Assembly (NCBI GenBank): GCA_965220775.1
Contig: OZ244845.1
Span: 1,240,001-1,304,000 of the forward strand
Source: G963664835 sp965220775
Lineage (GTDB): Bacteria > Chloroflexota > UBA6077 > FW602-bin22 > JBCLEL01
DNA length: 64,000 bases
Reading direction: 5' to 3'
Below are positions 25,802 through 35,188 of the stretch, piece by piece. Under the pieces are notes generated by a model that saw only the letters and a program-made list of their open reading frames with translations, did no database searches and was not told the origin of the DNA. Numbering within the stretch: position 1 is the first letter of the stretch; every line of letters starts with the position of its first letter. The position numbers and the translations under genes are program-made.

Positions 25802-26806
25802 TTGCCGAGCGGAAATCAAATGAAGATCGAGTTGACGCCTGTGTCGCGCGCAACTGCGCGTTGGCGCTCCGAAGAGACCGAGATAACGATTGTCGCCGAT
25901 CGGGCGGGCGATCTTCCTGATATCGACTCCGGTTGGACTGTAATATCCACCTCGATCGATCAGTTTGGCCAGCCGGTCCTGCTTCTACTCAAAGGAGAGC
26001 CTGATTACGTAGTGTCAGCCGGCCCGCAAGGAACGATCCCCAGGCTCCGAAGTCGCCGGCTCAACCAATTCCAGATAGTTCAGATGACGCCCGACAGCAT
26101 TGTCAAAATTGATTTGCCGCCTACCAACGAGAACTATCACTTCGTTCAACCTTTATCAGAGGGACGGTGGATTGCAGTCCGTGGACGATGCGAAGGCGTA
26201 CACGACGAAAACGCACATGTATTCGATCCATCGGCGACAAGGGTCTTTTCCTTCCATGCCGGAGATGGGGTGAATGACGTCTGTGTATCCTCTAACGATA
26301 CCATCTGGATCAGCTACTTTGATGAGGGAATCTACGGTCCAACCAAGTTGGCCCAAGAGGGGTTGGTTGGAATGAACCCCGATGGCCAGGTCGTGTTCCG
26401 CTACACGGATTGCCTGACCGTAGGTGGCATCAACCGAATCGCGGACTGTACCGCAATCAACGTGGTCGAAGACGGGTCTGTCTGGGTCTATTACTACACC
26501 GACTTTCCATTGGTAAACCTGCGCGATCCCAAGCAGGTTCGGGCCTGGGGAGAGTTACCGGTCGAGTTTGCCGAAGCGTTTGCGGTCGAAAATCTGAAAG
26601 CGCTCTTCGCCGGCGGCTACGAGAATCGAAGGTTGCTCCATCTCCTTGACCTGCAGCATCACCGTCACTGGCCGGCAAAAGTGCTGGATAGTGACGGAAA
26701 TATGTTGCCGTTCGAGGCCAGCCTCGGTCGCGGTGCCCTGCTCTATCTGCTGAACGGCCGCCGTCTGTATACTGTTGATTGTCGAAAGCTGACCTTGGCT
26801 CAGTAG
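25802..26806 (+). CDS. Hypothetical protein with beta-propeller-like repeats
   Basis: 334 residues, no signal peptide. The middle shows repeated beta-strand units ending in Trp or Tyr (GRWIAVRGRCEGVHDENAHVFD, VNDVCVSSNDTIWISYFDEGIYG, AINVVEDGSVWVYYYTDFP), like blades of a six- or seven-bladed propeller of the NHL/SMP-30 type. I see no metal or catalytic signature. The TTG start has only a weak upstream signal, so the N-terminus is uncertain. The following hydrolase is 54 bp downstream on the same strand. Confidence 0.7.
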   Translation: MPSGNQMKIELTPVSRATARWRSEETEITIVADRAGDLPDIDSGWTVISTSIDQFGQPVLLLLKGEPDYVVSAGPQGTIPRLRSRRLNQFQIVQMTPDSIVKIDLPPTNENYHFVQPLSEGRWIAVRGRCEGVHDENAHVFDPSATRVFSFHAGDGVNDVCVSSNDTIWISYFDEGIYGPTKLAQEGLVGMNPDGQVVFRYTDCLTVGGINRIADCTAINVVEDGSVWVYYYTDFPLVNLRDPKQVRAWGELPVEFAEAFAVENLKALFAGGYENRRLLHLLDLQHHRHWPAKVLDSDGNMLPFEASLGRGALLYLLNGRRLYTVDCRKLTLAQ

Positions 26807-26860
26807 CCTCAAAACATTCGTCCATCCGAGTACGGACACCAGATCAACGAGGAGGCGGTT

Positions 26861-28021
26861 TTGCTCACGGCCATTCTCTCTCACCCCATCCGATTCGGTG
26901 TGATCTTGGTTGTCCTGACGGTAGTGCTCTATTTTGTCGCCGGCCCCGGCAGCTTGGCGCTCCGTACCGCTCTCTTAGTCCCTCACATCTTGCCTTCAGC
27001 TCCGATCCGACCGTTGGGCATGGTTACTGCCACGCCAGTGGTCGAGACAGTCCAGATCGAATGGGCGACCGGCTCCGCATTGGCCGATCTCTATCGCCCA
27101 AACGACGACAAAGTGCACGGCGCGATGATCATCTACCTGGGCGTTTTGCCGGCCGGACGTGAAGATCCTCGCTTGGTCCGGTTGGGAGACGGATTCGCTC
27201 GAATTGGCATTGTCACCCTGATTCCCGAGTCGCCAAATCTCAAGGCGGGCAAGATCAGCGAAGAGGAGATTGAAGAGCTCATCGCGGCGTTTGATCTTCT
27301 GAGCGAGTTGGAGTACGTCGATCCCGATCGCGTCGGCGTCGCCGGATTCTGCATCGGCGCTTCCATGGCTATGCTGGCCGCTCAGGACGAGCGTATCCGC
27401 GATCGAATAGCGTTTATAAACAACTTCGACGGTTATCTGAATCTCGAAGAGTTCGTCGTCTCCATTGCCACTCGTTCGATTAGACCTGAGCCTCCAACGG
27501 CTGAAGAACAGCGCGAGCCCTGGGAGCCGGCGCCGAATGTTACTCGGATACTCGTTGACCACCTTGTCGCTACCCTGGGCGCCGAGAAGGACCGTGAGTT
27601 GACTTTGAGTTTGCTCGATGCCGGCTCCGCCACTCAGGAACAGATTTCTGAACTCACGCCGAACGCCCAAACGATCCTCAGAATAATGTGGGCCGAGGAT
27701 GCCGCCGAAGCACGAAAACTGTTGTCCGATCTGCCACCGGATGCACGCGCATTGATGGAAAGACTATCGCCGGATACTAATCTCGACCGGCTCAAGACGA
27801 AGATGTTCATCATGCACGATCGAAACGACACCACCGTGCCATTTGTCGAGTCCCGTCGCCTCGCCCGGGCGCTTGACGAGTTGGGCCGGCCGTCGGTCTA
27901 TACTGAGTTCGACCTATTCAAGCACGTTGACCCCGTCCAGCCGCTCGAGCCCACCAAGATGGTTGGTGAGATCAGCCGGCTGTTTTGGCACATATATTCG
28001 TTCCTTGGGGTCATCGCCTAG
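26861..28021 (+). CDS. Membrane-anchored alpha/beta hydrolase, dienelactone-hydrolase-like
   Basis: 386 residues. An N-terminal helix (about 9-27, IRFGVILVVLTVVLYFVAG) is likely a membrane anchor. The nucleophile elbow is G-F-C164-I-G, with Cys in place of Ser, as in dienelactone hydrolases. The acid is in IMHDRNDTTVPF and the catalytic His in FDLFKHVDP near the C-terminus. Between them is a large helical insertion (about 190-310) that would form a lid. The TTG start follows GAGGAGG. The substrate is unknown; a lactone or ester is plausible by family. Confidence 0.85.
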   Translation: MLTAILSHPIRFGVILVVLTVVLYFVAGPGSLALRTALLVPHILPSAPIRPLGMVTATPVVETVQIEWATGSALADLYRPNDDKVHGAMIIYLGVLPAGREDPRLVRLGDGFARIGIVTLIPESPNLKAGKISEEEIEELIAAFDLLSELEYVDPDRVGVAGFCIGASMAMLAAQDERIRDRIAFINNFDGYLNLEEFVVSIATRSIRPEPPTAEEQREPWEPAPNVTRILVDHLVATLGAEKDRELTLSLLDAGSATQEQISELTPNAQTILRIMWAEDAAEARKLLSDLPPDARALMERLSPDTNLDRLKTKMFIMHDRNDTTVPFVESRRLARALDELGRPSVYTEFDLFKHVDPVQPLEPTKMVGEISRLFWHIYSFLGVIA

Positions 28022-28087
28022 TAGAATTCCCGTGAATAGCCGGAGCGAATTAGCTATGCTTGGCCCATCTCTGTTCTGGAGTGAGTG

Positions 28088-29191
28088 ATGTTTCCGTACG
28101 TAAGCGCCGTTGGCATGCCCAAAGAAGCACTCGATACGCCCGCGTTGTTGGTCGATCTAGAGAAAATGGGGCGCAATATAGCCCGAATGGCCTCTACCAT
28201 GCGCGACAACCAGGTCAATTGGCGGCCACACGTAAAATGCCCCAAAGTGCCGGCCATTGCCCATCGCCTGCTCGACGCCGGCGCCATCGGCGTCACCTGC
28301 GCAAAGCTGGGCGAAGCCGAGGTGATGGCCGCTGCCGGCATTAGAAACATTCTTATCGCCAATCAGGTAGTCGGTCCCACGAAAATAAGCAGGCTGGTCA
28401 ACTTGCTGCCCAGCGCGGAAGTGATTGTGGCCGTAGACAACTCGGAAAACGTTGCGGCACTCGATGAGGCTGCTCAGGGCAAAGGCGTCCAGCTAAAGGT
28501 CGTCATCGAAGTGAACACTGGCATGGACCGCGCCGGCGTCGAGCCAGGCGCACCGGTCGTCGATCTCGCATCCACAATCTCGAAGTGCCAGGGTTTACAT
28601 TTCGCCGGCTTGATGGCATGGGAAGCCCACACGATCCGAATCGCAAACCCCATCGAAAAGAACCGAGCGGTCGGTGAAGCGATCAAACAGCTCGTTGATA
28701 GCGCCGACCTATGCCGGGATCAGGGAATGCCGGTCGAAATTGTCAGCTGTGGAGGCACCGGCACTTATCTGTACAGCTCGAAGCAACCCGGCGCGACCGA
28801 GATCCAAGCCGGCGGCGGCATCTTCGGCGACGTAGCCTACAAGACGCACATGGGTGTTGACCACGAGTACGCAATGACCGTGCTGGCCACGGTAACCAGC
28901 CGGCCGAACCCGACTCGCATCATTTGCGATAACGGCAAGAAGACGATGAGCAGCGACGCGGCGGCTCCTTTGCCCCTTGGAATCCCCAACGTGAGTTCGG
29001 TCGACCTTAGCGCCGAGCACGCGATAATCACGTTGGACCAGCCAAGTGATGCTCCCCGGCTGGGCGACACAATTGAGTTCGTCGTCGGCTACAGCGACAC
29101 GACAGTGATGCTCCACGACGAAATATTCGGCGTTCGCGACGGCAAAGTCGAGGTCGTTTGGCCGATACTCGGTAGAGGCAAGCTCAGGTAG
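28088..29191 (+). CDS. D-threonine aldolase / D-serine dehydratase-like PLP enzyme (fold type III)
   Basis: 367 residues from the ATG at 28088 (GGAG six bases before). An alanine-racemase-type barrel opens with DTPALLVDLEKMGRNIARM, and the PLP Lys is in NWRPHVKCPKVP. EVNTGMDRAGVEPG and SCGGTGTY are family blocks. The C-terminal D-ser_dehydrat domain supplies the metal site: SAEHAIITL and TVMLHDEIFGVRDG. Enzymes of this group split D-threonine or 3-hydroxy-D-aspartate or dehydrate D-serine; the exact activity cannot be fixed. A repeat cluster begins just after its stop. Confidence 0.92.
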   Translation: MFPYVSAVGMPKEALDTPALLVDLEKMGRNIARMASTMRDNQVNWRPHVKCPKVPAIAHRLLDAGAIGVTCAKLGEAEVMAAAGIRNILIANQVVGPTKISRLVNLLPSAEVIVAVDNSENVAALDEAAQGKGVQLKVVIEVNTGMDRAGVEPGAPVVDLASTISKCQGLHFAGLMAWEAHTIRIANPIEKNRAVGEAIKQLVDSADLCRDQGMPVEIVSCGGTGTYLYSSKQPGATEIQAGGGIFGDVAYKTHMGVDHEYAMTVLATVTSRPNPTRIICDNGKKTMSSDAAAPLPLGIPNVSSVDLSAEHAIITLDQPSDAPRLGDTIEFVVGYSDTTVMLHDEIFGVRDGKVEVVWPILGRGKLR

Positions 29192-29212
29192 TCACAGGGT
29201 CGAAGGGGAAAA

Positions 29213-29580
29213 TGTAGCGCGGGGGCTTGTCCCCCGCTGGGGTCGGGGTGGGGCGTGGCAGAATCCGCCGTGCCAATTCGCTGTACCAAGCCACAAATCC
29301 GGCTTTTCACACCTTGGTGTGCCGGCGACGAGCCGGCATGAGCGATTGCTATGAAAGCATGTCCCGGACTCCGATCCGGGATAGACCGCTCCGGCGGCCT
29401 CTCATTCGCCATTCCGGCGAAGGTCGGAATCCAGAAGGGGTTGGGAGAGGGGTAAGGCCACCAGACGATGGAAAAAACTCACCCGTCGCCCCATTTTCAT
29501 CCTCTTGTGCGGCCCTCGCAAGGCCATGGTGATTCCGGCGCAAGCATGCCCCGTATCCCGATACGGGGCCGGATTCCAGC
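29213..29580. repeat. Repeat cluster: modules B, C, D, A and F
   Basis: B (29213-29286) has the hairpin GCGGGGG, loop CTTGT, CCCCCGC at 29219-29237, then GGTCGGGGTGGGGCG. C (29308-29352) has GTGCCGGCGACGAGCCGGCA and GAGCGATTG. D (29353-29382) has TCCCGGA, six-base loop, TCCGGGA. A (29409-29440) has ATTCCGGC with a one-mismatch partner. F (29495-29580) has CCCCGTATC CC GATACGGGG inside flanking CCGG blocks. All modules occur again in the clusters at 30.4-31.0 and 51.7-52.4 kb. It separates convergent genes. No open frame here is credible. Confidence 0.88.
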
Positions 29581-29654
29581 GGCAGCTTGGGTGGAGCGAA
29601 CGCCGACCGAACTCTTCCACTAACACAAGAGGAGAGTGAGTGACGAGCACTGGG

Positions 29655-30248
29655 TCATCCCGGGGAGTACTCCACCACCCGGATGCTGCGAAAAATTCCT
29701 ATGGCGACTCGCTGCTGCTCTTGAGACAGTCCCCAACCAATCAGGTTCATGCGCTGTCCGCCCAAATCATCGAAGTAAACGCCGGTATGCTCGCCTGTCG
29801 GGTTCATTGAGACCAGCAGTTTCGCCCGAAGCCCACCGATGTCCTCGTAGGATTCCAGGTAATCGAAGTCAAACTCCGGTTCATCCTCAGGGTTCAAGCC
29901 CCATGAATGCATCCCGTAATCGAACTCTAGCCGTACCCCATCACCGACCACTTCACCCACATAGGAATCAATGCCCTGCATCTCCTTCAACTGCCATCCA
30001 GGTGGGAGCATCAACGAGAATCCGGTTTGGTCGTCCCAACCCGGCACCGTTACTCGTATCCATTCCGAACCCGGCTGAGCCTCCGGAAAAACGATGGTCT
30101 GAGTTGGCGTCCCGGCCAGGAACTTGCAGGAAGACATCAGCAGAGCGGCGGCTAGAAAAAAGGCACAGAACCCAATCTTGCCAAGCACCTTCGGGTGTCC
30201 ATTAACCCCGGAGCCCCCTACCCTTCCACAGTGGCCGGATGCTGCCAT
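29655..30248 (-). CDS. Putative lipoprotein of unknown function
   Basis: About 197 residues if the ATG at 30248 is used; the same frame is open up to 30599, but that extension is translated repeat DNA and should be ignored. A hydrophobic stretch and lipobox (IGFCAFFLAAALLMSSC) mark lipid anchoring, with a later internal start possible just before it. The mature domain (WIRVTVPGWDDQTGFSLMLPPGWQL through GQRMNLIGWGLSQEQQRVAIGIFRSIRVV) looks like a PsbP/LpqN-type fold. That kind of small lipoprotein domain typically has PPGW near its start and a final helix-strand. The comparison is by impression. It is flanked on both sides by repeats. Confidence 0.65.
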   Translation of the reverse strand: MAASGHCGRVGGSGVNGHPKVLGKIGFCAFFLAAALLMSSCKFLAGTPTQTIVFPEAQPGSEWIRVTVPGWDDQTGFSLMLPPGWQLKEMQGIDSYVGEVVGDGVRLEFDYGMHSWGLNPEDEPEFDFDYLESYEDIGGLRAKLLVSMNPTGEHTGVYFDDLGGQRMNLIGWGLSQEQQRVAIGIFRSIRVVEYSPG

Positions 30249-30400
30249 TCGCTCTACTCCAAAAGCAATCTTCGTCGAAAGATAGACGGCACATCGGAAC
30301 CGGTCAAGCAGATCAGGTACGGGTAACTGATCAGACTTAGGGGGACCAGTCTCGTGAGTGTCATTGGTACGAGAATAGATCCCCACTCTCGTCATTGGTA

Positions 30401-31040
30401 CGAAAGCATGTCCCGGACTCCGATCCGGGATGTGCCCTCCAATCAACCTCGATGCCGGTTCTCCACGGGCGAAACGTGCCGAACTGTAGACCGATGGTCG
30501 ATGGCGGAATGAGAAAATGTAGCGCGGGGGCTTGTCCCCCGCAGGGGTCGGGGTGGGGCGTGGCAGAATCCGCGGTGCCAATTCGCTGTACCAAAACACA
30601 ACCCCGGCTTTTCATATCTAGGTGTGCCGGCACCAGCCGGCATGGGCGATTGGTATGAAAATGATGCTACGCAGCCTCAAAAGTGCTTGAATGCCATCGC
30701 CCCCGCACTCGTCAGTCCGGCCCCCCAATCGTCATTCCGGCGAAGGCCGGAATCCAGAGGGGTGGGGAGAGGGGATTGTAGCGCTGGGGCTTGTCCCCAG
30801 CTTCGGGCGGGCCGCTCGTTCGCGCACGTTGCACCGCCCAGCGTACCACCATTTTCATCCTCTTATGCGGCCTTCGCAAGGCCATGGTGATTCCGGCGAT
30901 CGAAAGCACGCCCCGTACCCCAATACAGGGCCGGAATCCAAAGGGGAGGGGATGGCACCAATGACACCCAAACACTTCCAACGACTAGGCCTCATTTTCA
31001 TACCTTGGTGTGCCGGCCGCAACCCGCATGGGGGATTCCT
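30401..31040. repeat. Repeat cluster: modules D, G, B, C, A, B', F, H, C
   Basis: D 30401-30430; G 30431-30512 (ATCAACCTCGATGCCGGTTC ... CCGATGGTCGATGGCGGAAT); B 30518-30592; C 30611-30660; A 30731-30762 with the perfect ATTCCGGC/GCCGGAAT hairpin; B' 30779-30806, where the stem is GCTGGGG-CTTGT-CCCCAGC; F 30851-30949; H about 30958-30980; C 30988-31040. B and B' keep the CTTGT loop while the stem bases change in pairs, a sign of selection for the hairpin. There is no gene in these roughly 640 bases. Confidence 0.88.
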
Positions 31041-32178
31041 ACTGATCGACCACAGATCCATCCAGGTGCAACCTGGTCTTGACCTCTCGCGGCGTATAGG
31101 GCCACCGCTCGGCTGCGTCCTCAGCTAACTCGATACCGATGCCCGGTGAGTCCGGAACTACGATGAACCCGCCTTCGACTCGCAAGGGACTATTCACGAT
31201 CTCACTTTTCGGCGGCTCGTTCTCTCCCATCGGCAGCTCCTGTAACGCGAAGTTAGGTATACACGCAGCTATCTGCGTACAGGCCGCTGTGCTAACCGGG
31301 CTCAGGGGGTTGTGCGGCACGACGCCAACGTGATTTGCCTCGGCCAGAGCCGCAATCTTCTTCGCGCCGGTGATGCCTCCGCACATGCAGACATCCGGCC
31401 GGACATACTGTACCGCGCCACGCCGCAACAGCATCTCGAACTCGTAGATCGTGTGCAGTCGCTCACCGGTGGCGATTGGGATATGGATGTTCTCAGCAAC
31501 CAGCGCCATTGCGTCAAAGTTGTCCGGCAATATGGGGTCCTCGTAGAAGAACGGCTGATACTTCTCGATCCCACGGGCCAGGACAATCGATTCCGCCGGC
31601 GTCAGGCGCCGGTGAATCTCGATGCAAAGGTCCACTTCGTCACCCACCGCTTCCCGGTATTGTCTAACCGTGTCGATGCCGTCGTTCATCTTGCTTGCGT
31701 GAGTCTTGAAAAAGGGAACATCCGGCGACTCGTCCAGGAAGGGGGTCAGGTGACCCACCGCCGTGAACCCCAACTCTTTGGCGCGGACGCAGCCGTTCAC
31801 CAGCTCCTCGGTAGTACTGCCGAACACGTGGTAGTACACTCTGGCCCGATCACGAGTTTTTCCGCCGAGCAGTTGATATACCGGAACACCAAAATTCTTG
31901 CCGGCGATGTCCCACAGCGCGATGTCGATCGCACTGAGCGCGCCCATGATCGCCGCGCCTCGGAAATGACTCCAACGGTACAGGTACTGCCAGTGATGCT
32001 CGATCCGAAGAGGGTCTTGTCCTATCAGGTACCTCTTGAACGTCTCGACCGCGGCGGCTGACGCCTCGAGATATCCCCACGCGCCGGATTCGCCTAGGCC
32101 GGTCAGGCCGGCATCGGTATGGACCTTTACGAATAGGTACCTGTCAACCGGGACAGTCTCGATAGCGGTGATCTTCAT
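31039..32178 (-). CDS. Mandelate racemase/muconate lactonizing family dehydratase, galactonate-dehydratase-like
   Basis: 379 residues of the enolase superfamily. The N-terminal capping domain (1-115) is followed by a barrel with metal-site residues in CIEIHRR, FYEDPI and ATGERLH, and the C-terminal VVPHNPLSPVSTAA with the catalytic His. The I-H-R-R and HNPLSPVSTAA motifs resemble D-galactonate dehydratase (DgoD-type), which removes water from a sugar acid. Residue 3 of the usual D-x-H is Glu here (EIH). It would feed sugar-acid catabolism, in line with the sugar cluster at 39-48 kb, although it is not in the same operon. Confidence 0.9.
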   Translation of the reverse strand: MKITAIETVPVDRYLFVKVHTDAGLTGLGESGAWGYLEASAAAVETFKRYLIGQDPLRIEHHWQYLYRWSHFRGAAIMGALSAIDIALWDIAGKNFGVPVYQLLGGKTRDRARVYYHVFGSTTEELVNGCVRAKELGFTAVGHLTPFLDESPDVPFFKTHASKMNDGIDTVRQYREAVGDEVDLCIEIHRRLTPAESIVLARGIEKYQPFFYEDPILPDNFDAMALVAENIHIPIATGERLHTIYEFEMLLRRGAVQYVRPDVCMCGGITGAKKIAALAEANHVGVVPHNPLSPVSTAACTQIAACIPNFALQELPMGENEPPKSEIVNSPLRVEGGFIVVPDSPGIGIELAEDAAERWPYTPREVKTRLHLDGSVVDQ

Positions 32179-32526
32179 CAGGGCATACTCCGGCGATGTA
32201 TCTGGAGGTGTTCGATTGTCCGGTATTATAGCCCCGGATTAGGACTGCCAGATGGCCGGGCCGACCCCTACCCTCTTGGCGGAAATTCGCGCGGTCCCTT
32301 GGAAAACGGTAAATCTGCGCCGCTCTGGTCGCATAGATTTGCCATTACTACAGGTAACGGAACTCGGATCTGTATCCAATAAATTCGTGCTAGTGGATCT
32401 TGATAAATGCTTGGAGACGAGTCTGCTTACTCGCACGACAGCCAAGAGTAGAAAATGTAAAACAAAACGGCCGGCGGACAAATGACCACCGACCGCGCTT
32501 ACTACGTCTGGTTCGTTATTCTTCCA
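32179..32526. other. 350-bp gap without a recognisable gene
   Basis: Lies between the MoaD-like gene and the dehydratase, both on the minus strand. It is less GC-rich than its neighbours (for example the run around 32430-32465) and presumably holds the dehydratase promoter. Short frames of about 77-80 codons on both strands overlap each other and match nothing I know. Confidence 0.5.
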
Positions 32527-32811
32527 TTACCTGACAGGCGGCAACCGGCTCCCGCCGCCTATCGCCGGAAGAAAGTGGATTTCGTTCTCCTCCGAGACAC
32601 GCTGAAGCAAACCGAGTCGGGTGACCTCACCGTCGACGATTACCGCCATTCCGGGAATAATGCGGTCGCCATCGACCAACCGGGCCTTCATCCCAGGGTA
32701 AGCGGCATCGAGATTGTTGACAATCTGCCGTACATTGACCCCTTCTACCACGACTCGTTCCTGACCGCCGGTCAACTCTCGCATCAGGGATGGGACGAAC
32801 ACGGTCGGCAT
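32527..32811 (-). CDS. MoaD/ThiS-like sulfur carrier protein with C-terminal extension
   Basis: 94 residues with a ubiquitin-like beta-grasp pattern: VFVPSLMRELTGGQERVVVEGVNVRQIVNNLDAAYPGMKARLVD and VIVDGEVTRLG. It ends HFLPAIGGGSRLPPVR. MoaD and ThiS act through a C-terminal Gly-Gly thiocarboxylate; here seven residues (SRLPPVR) follow the glycines, so processing would be needed to expose them. The ATG is eight bases after the stop of the molybdenum subunit gene, with GGTAGGG as the binding site, so it is the last gene of that operon. A role in making or sulfurating the cofactor of these enzymes is a reasonable inference. Confidence 0.85.
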   Translation of the reverse strand: MPTVFVPSLMRELTGGQERVVVEGVNVRQIVNNLDAAYPGMKARLVDGDRIIPGMAVIVDGEVTRLGLLQRVSEENEIHFLPAIGGGSRLPPVR

Positions 32812-32819
32812 GGCCCTAC

Positions 32820-35129
32820 CTACGCGCTTGCCGAGTCGCCATCTTGGCCGGACAAGATGCTGCTCAGCACCCGACCGGGGTTCATCGGCAGTTGGGTTAT
32901 TCGAGCGCCGGTTGCCTTCTGGATAGCATTCGCCAGGGTGGGTAGCGGCGGTACGATTGGGACCTCGCCTACACCGCGCACTCCAAATGGATGGCCCGGA
33001 TTCGCCACTTCGACGATAACGGTATCGATCATCGGCACGTCGAGCGCAGTCGGCATCCGATAGTCGAGTAGGCTGTGATTCATCAGCTGGCCCTGCTCGT
33101 CGTAGTAGTACTCCTCGTTTATCGCGTATCCAACCCCTTGAGCCACGCCTCCCTGCATCTGCCCCTCGACATAGCTTGGATGTACCGCCTTGCCGGCATC
33201 CTGAATGGCAGTGTAGCGCAGCACCTCGGTCTTGCCGGTTTCCGGATCGACTTCGACGTCGGCCATGTGAACGGCGAACGCGCCGCCCGCTCCGGTCGGA
33301 TCGACTGACGCCTGGCCGATTACGAAACCGCCGGTCTCCCTCAGTTTTTCCGCCACCTGCTTAAAGGTAAGACTCGATCCAGGGTTTGACTTCGAGGTGA
33401 AGCTGCCGTCAGCGAACTCGATGTCGTCGTCCGAGGCTTCCAGGAGCAATGCCGCCCGGCCTTTCATCTGACCGATAACGTCTTGGGCTGCCTCAATCGC
33501 GGCGATCCCGGTGGCATAGGTCGTGCGGCTGCCACCGCTTACCGCCGTGTATCCAATCTCATCGGTATCGCCGACCTTGGGATAGACTTCATTTACGTCT
33601 ATCCCAAGCACCTCGGCGGCCTGCATAGAAACGGCTGTCCGAGTACCCGCCAGGTCGCTCGATCCCTCGACGAGGTTTACTGTCCCATTTTCGTTGACGC
33701 TGATCGTGCAGCTGGAAGCGAATCCGATGTTGAACCAGAAGCCGATTGCAATGCCTCGCCCGCGATTGGGTCCCTCTAGAGGCGCGTTATAGTGCTCGTG
33801 AGCCTTCGCCGCCTCCAGACATTCAACTGCCCCGATAACCGGGAAGATCGGTCCGTCGACACGGCGAGTGCCCTCTTTAGCGGCGTTCTTCAATCTGAAC
33901 TCGATTGGATCTATCCCAAGCTTGTCGCAGATCTCGTCAACGACGCATTCCACCGCGAATTCAGTCTGTGGAGCGCCGGGGGCGCGATATGCGGCCGACT
34001 TTGGCTTGTTGACCACAACGTCGAATCCATCCATCCGGCCGTTCTCGACATCGTATGGAGCAAACGCGCACATCAGGCCGGCGCCAATCGCCGAACCAGG
34101 ATAAGCGCCGGCTTCAAAGGCGAACCATCCCTCTACGGCCGTAATCTTTCCCTCGTTGGTGACCCCAATCTTGACACGAAGATGAGTGCCCGGAGTGGGG
34201 CCCGTTCCCATAAGCACTTCTGATCGGGACATCACGTTCTTGACTGGCTTCCCGGTCTTCCGCGACAGGAGCGCGCATACCGGCTCGCCGTAGACGTTTA
34301 TCTTGCCGCCGAAGCCCCCACCGAGCTCGGTAGGGATGTAGGTTATGTCGGAGACGGGAGTTTCGATGATCGCAGCGAGAGTATCGCGCGCCGTGAATGC
34401 TCCTTGCGTGCAAGCCCAGACCGTGAGATGTCCGTCCGGCGCCCAGAACGCCGTGCAGGCGTGCGGCTCTAGATATCCCTGATGCACTGTACCCGTAGCG
34501 AACGTGCGTTCGATCACGAGATCGGCCTGCGCAAACCCAGCGTCCGGATCGCCCTTGACGAAGCGGGATACACTCGCGACGTTGCTGGGTTTGCCCGAGG
34601 TCTTGCCGCTTTCGTCCGTAGTCAGACTTTCGTGAAGAAGAGGGGCGTCGTCGCCCATTGCGTCGACGACGTTCAAGACCGGCGGAAGAACCTCATAGTC
34701 AACCCCGATCAGCTTCAAGGCCTCTTCGGCGATATCCGCGGTCGTAGCGGCAACGGCGGCAATTGCATGACCATGGTAGAGAGCCTTTTCGCTCGCCAGG
34801 ATGTTGTCGCTCAGGTACCTGAGGTTTACGGATTCTTCGCCGACATCTGCGATTATGTCGTCGAGCCGTGGCAGATCCTTGTAGGTCGCTACGGCCTTGA
34901 CGCCCGGCAGCGCCTCCGCCTTGCTGGTGTCCAGGCTCTTGATTCGAGCGTGGGCGTGGGGACTGCGCAGCATCTTACAGACCAGTGTCCCCGGTAGATT
35001 GATGTCGGCTCCGTACATCGCTTTGCCGGTGACTCGTTCCAATACGTCGTGACGTATAGGTCTTGTGCCAACGACCCGATAGTCTTTGCTTGAAAGAACA
35101 ACATTGGATTTCGATTCTGTCACGGTCAC
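32820..35129 (-). CDS. Molybdenum hydroxylase large subunit (XDH/CoxL family), copy 2 of the pair
   Basis: 769 residues. An a/b hammerhead domain (about 20-140, VTGKAMYGADINLPGTLVCKMLRSPHAHA) precedes the molybdopterin-binding domain, with ELGGGFGGK, the AYRAPGAPQTEFAVE segment lying near the cofactor, and the catalytic base Glu722 in VRGVGEVPI. It lacks the AYRCSFR loop of true CO dehydrogenase, so it is an aldehyde/heterocycle-oxidising type. The GTG start follows GGGGGTGA. It lies between a very similar large-subunit gene and the MoaD-like gene in one operon. Confidence 0.95.
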   Translation of the reverse strand: MTVTESKSNVVLSSKDYRVVGTRPIRHDVLERVTGKAMYGADINLPGTLVCKMLRSPHAHARIKSLDTSKAEALPGVKAVATYKDLPRLDDIIADVGEESVNLRYLSDNILASEKALYHGHAIAAVAATTADIAEEALKLIGVDYEVLPPVLNVVDAMGDDAPLLHESLTTDESGKTSGKPSNVASVSRFVKGDPDAGFAQADLVIERTFATGTVHQGYLEPHACTAFWAPDGHLTVWACTQGAFTARDTLAAIIETPVSDITYIPTELGGGFGGKINVYGEPVCALLSRKTGKPVKNVMSRSEVLMGTGPTPGTHLRVKIGVTNEGKITAVEGWFAFEAGAYPGSAIGAGLMCAFAPYDVENGRMDGFDVVVNKPKSAAYRAPGAPQTEFAVECVVDEICDKLGIDPIEFRLKNAAKEGTRRVDGPIFPVIGAVECLEAAKAHEHYNAPLEGPNRGRGIAIGFWFNIGFASSCTISVNENGTVNLVEGSSDLAGTRTAVSMQAAEVLGIDVNEVYPKVGDTDEIGYTAVSGGSRTTYATGIAAIEAAQDVIGQMKGRAALLLEASDDDIEFADGSFTSKSNPGSSLTFKQVAEKLRETGGFVIGQASVDPTGAGGAFAVHMADVEVDPETGKTEVLRYTAIQDAGKAVHPSYVEGQMQGGVAQGVGYAINEEYYYDEQGQLMNHSLLDYRMPTALDVPMIDTVIVEVANPGHPFGVRGVGEVPIVPPLPTLANAIQKATGARITQLPMNPGRVLSSILSGQDGDSASA

Positions 35130-35188
35130 TTTAGGTCACCCCCATCGAGAATTACATAGGCAAGCCACGGTGACGATACTCGCATTCC

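Noticed and set aside
30249..30599. N-terminal extension of the lipoprotein at 29655
   Set aside because: The extra 117 codons are translations of repeat modules C, B, G and D; the signal peptide and lipobox lie after them.
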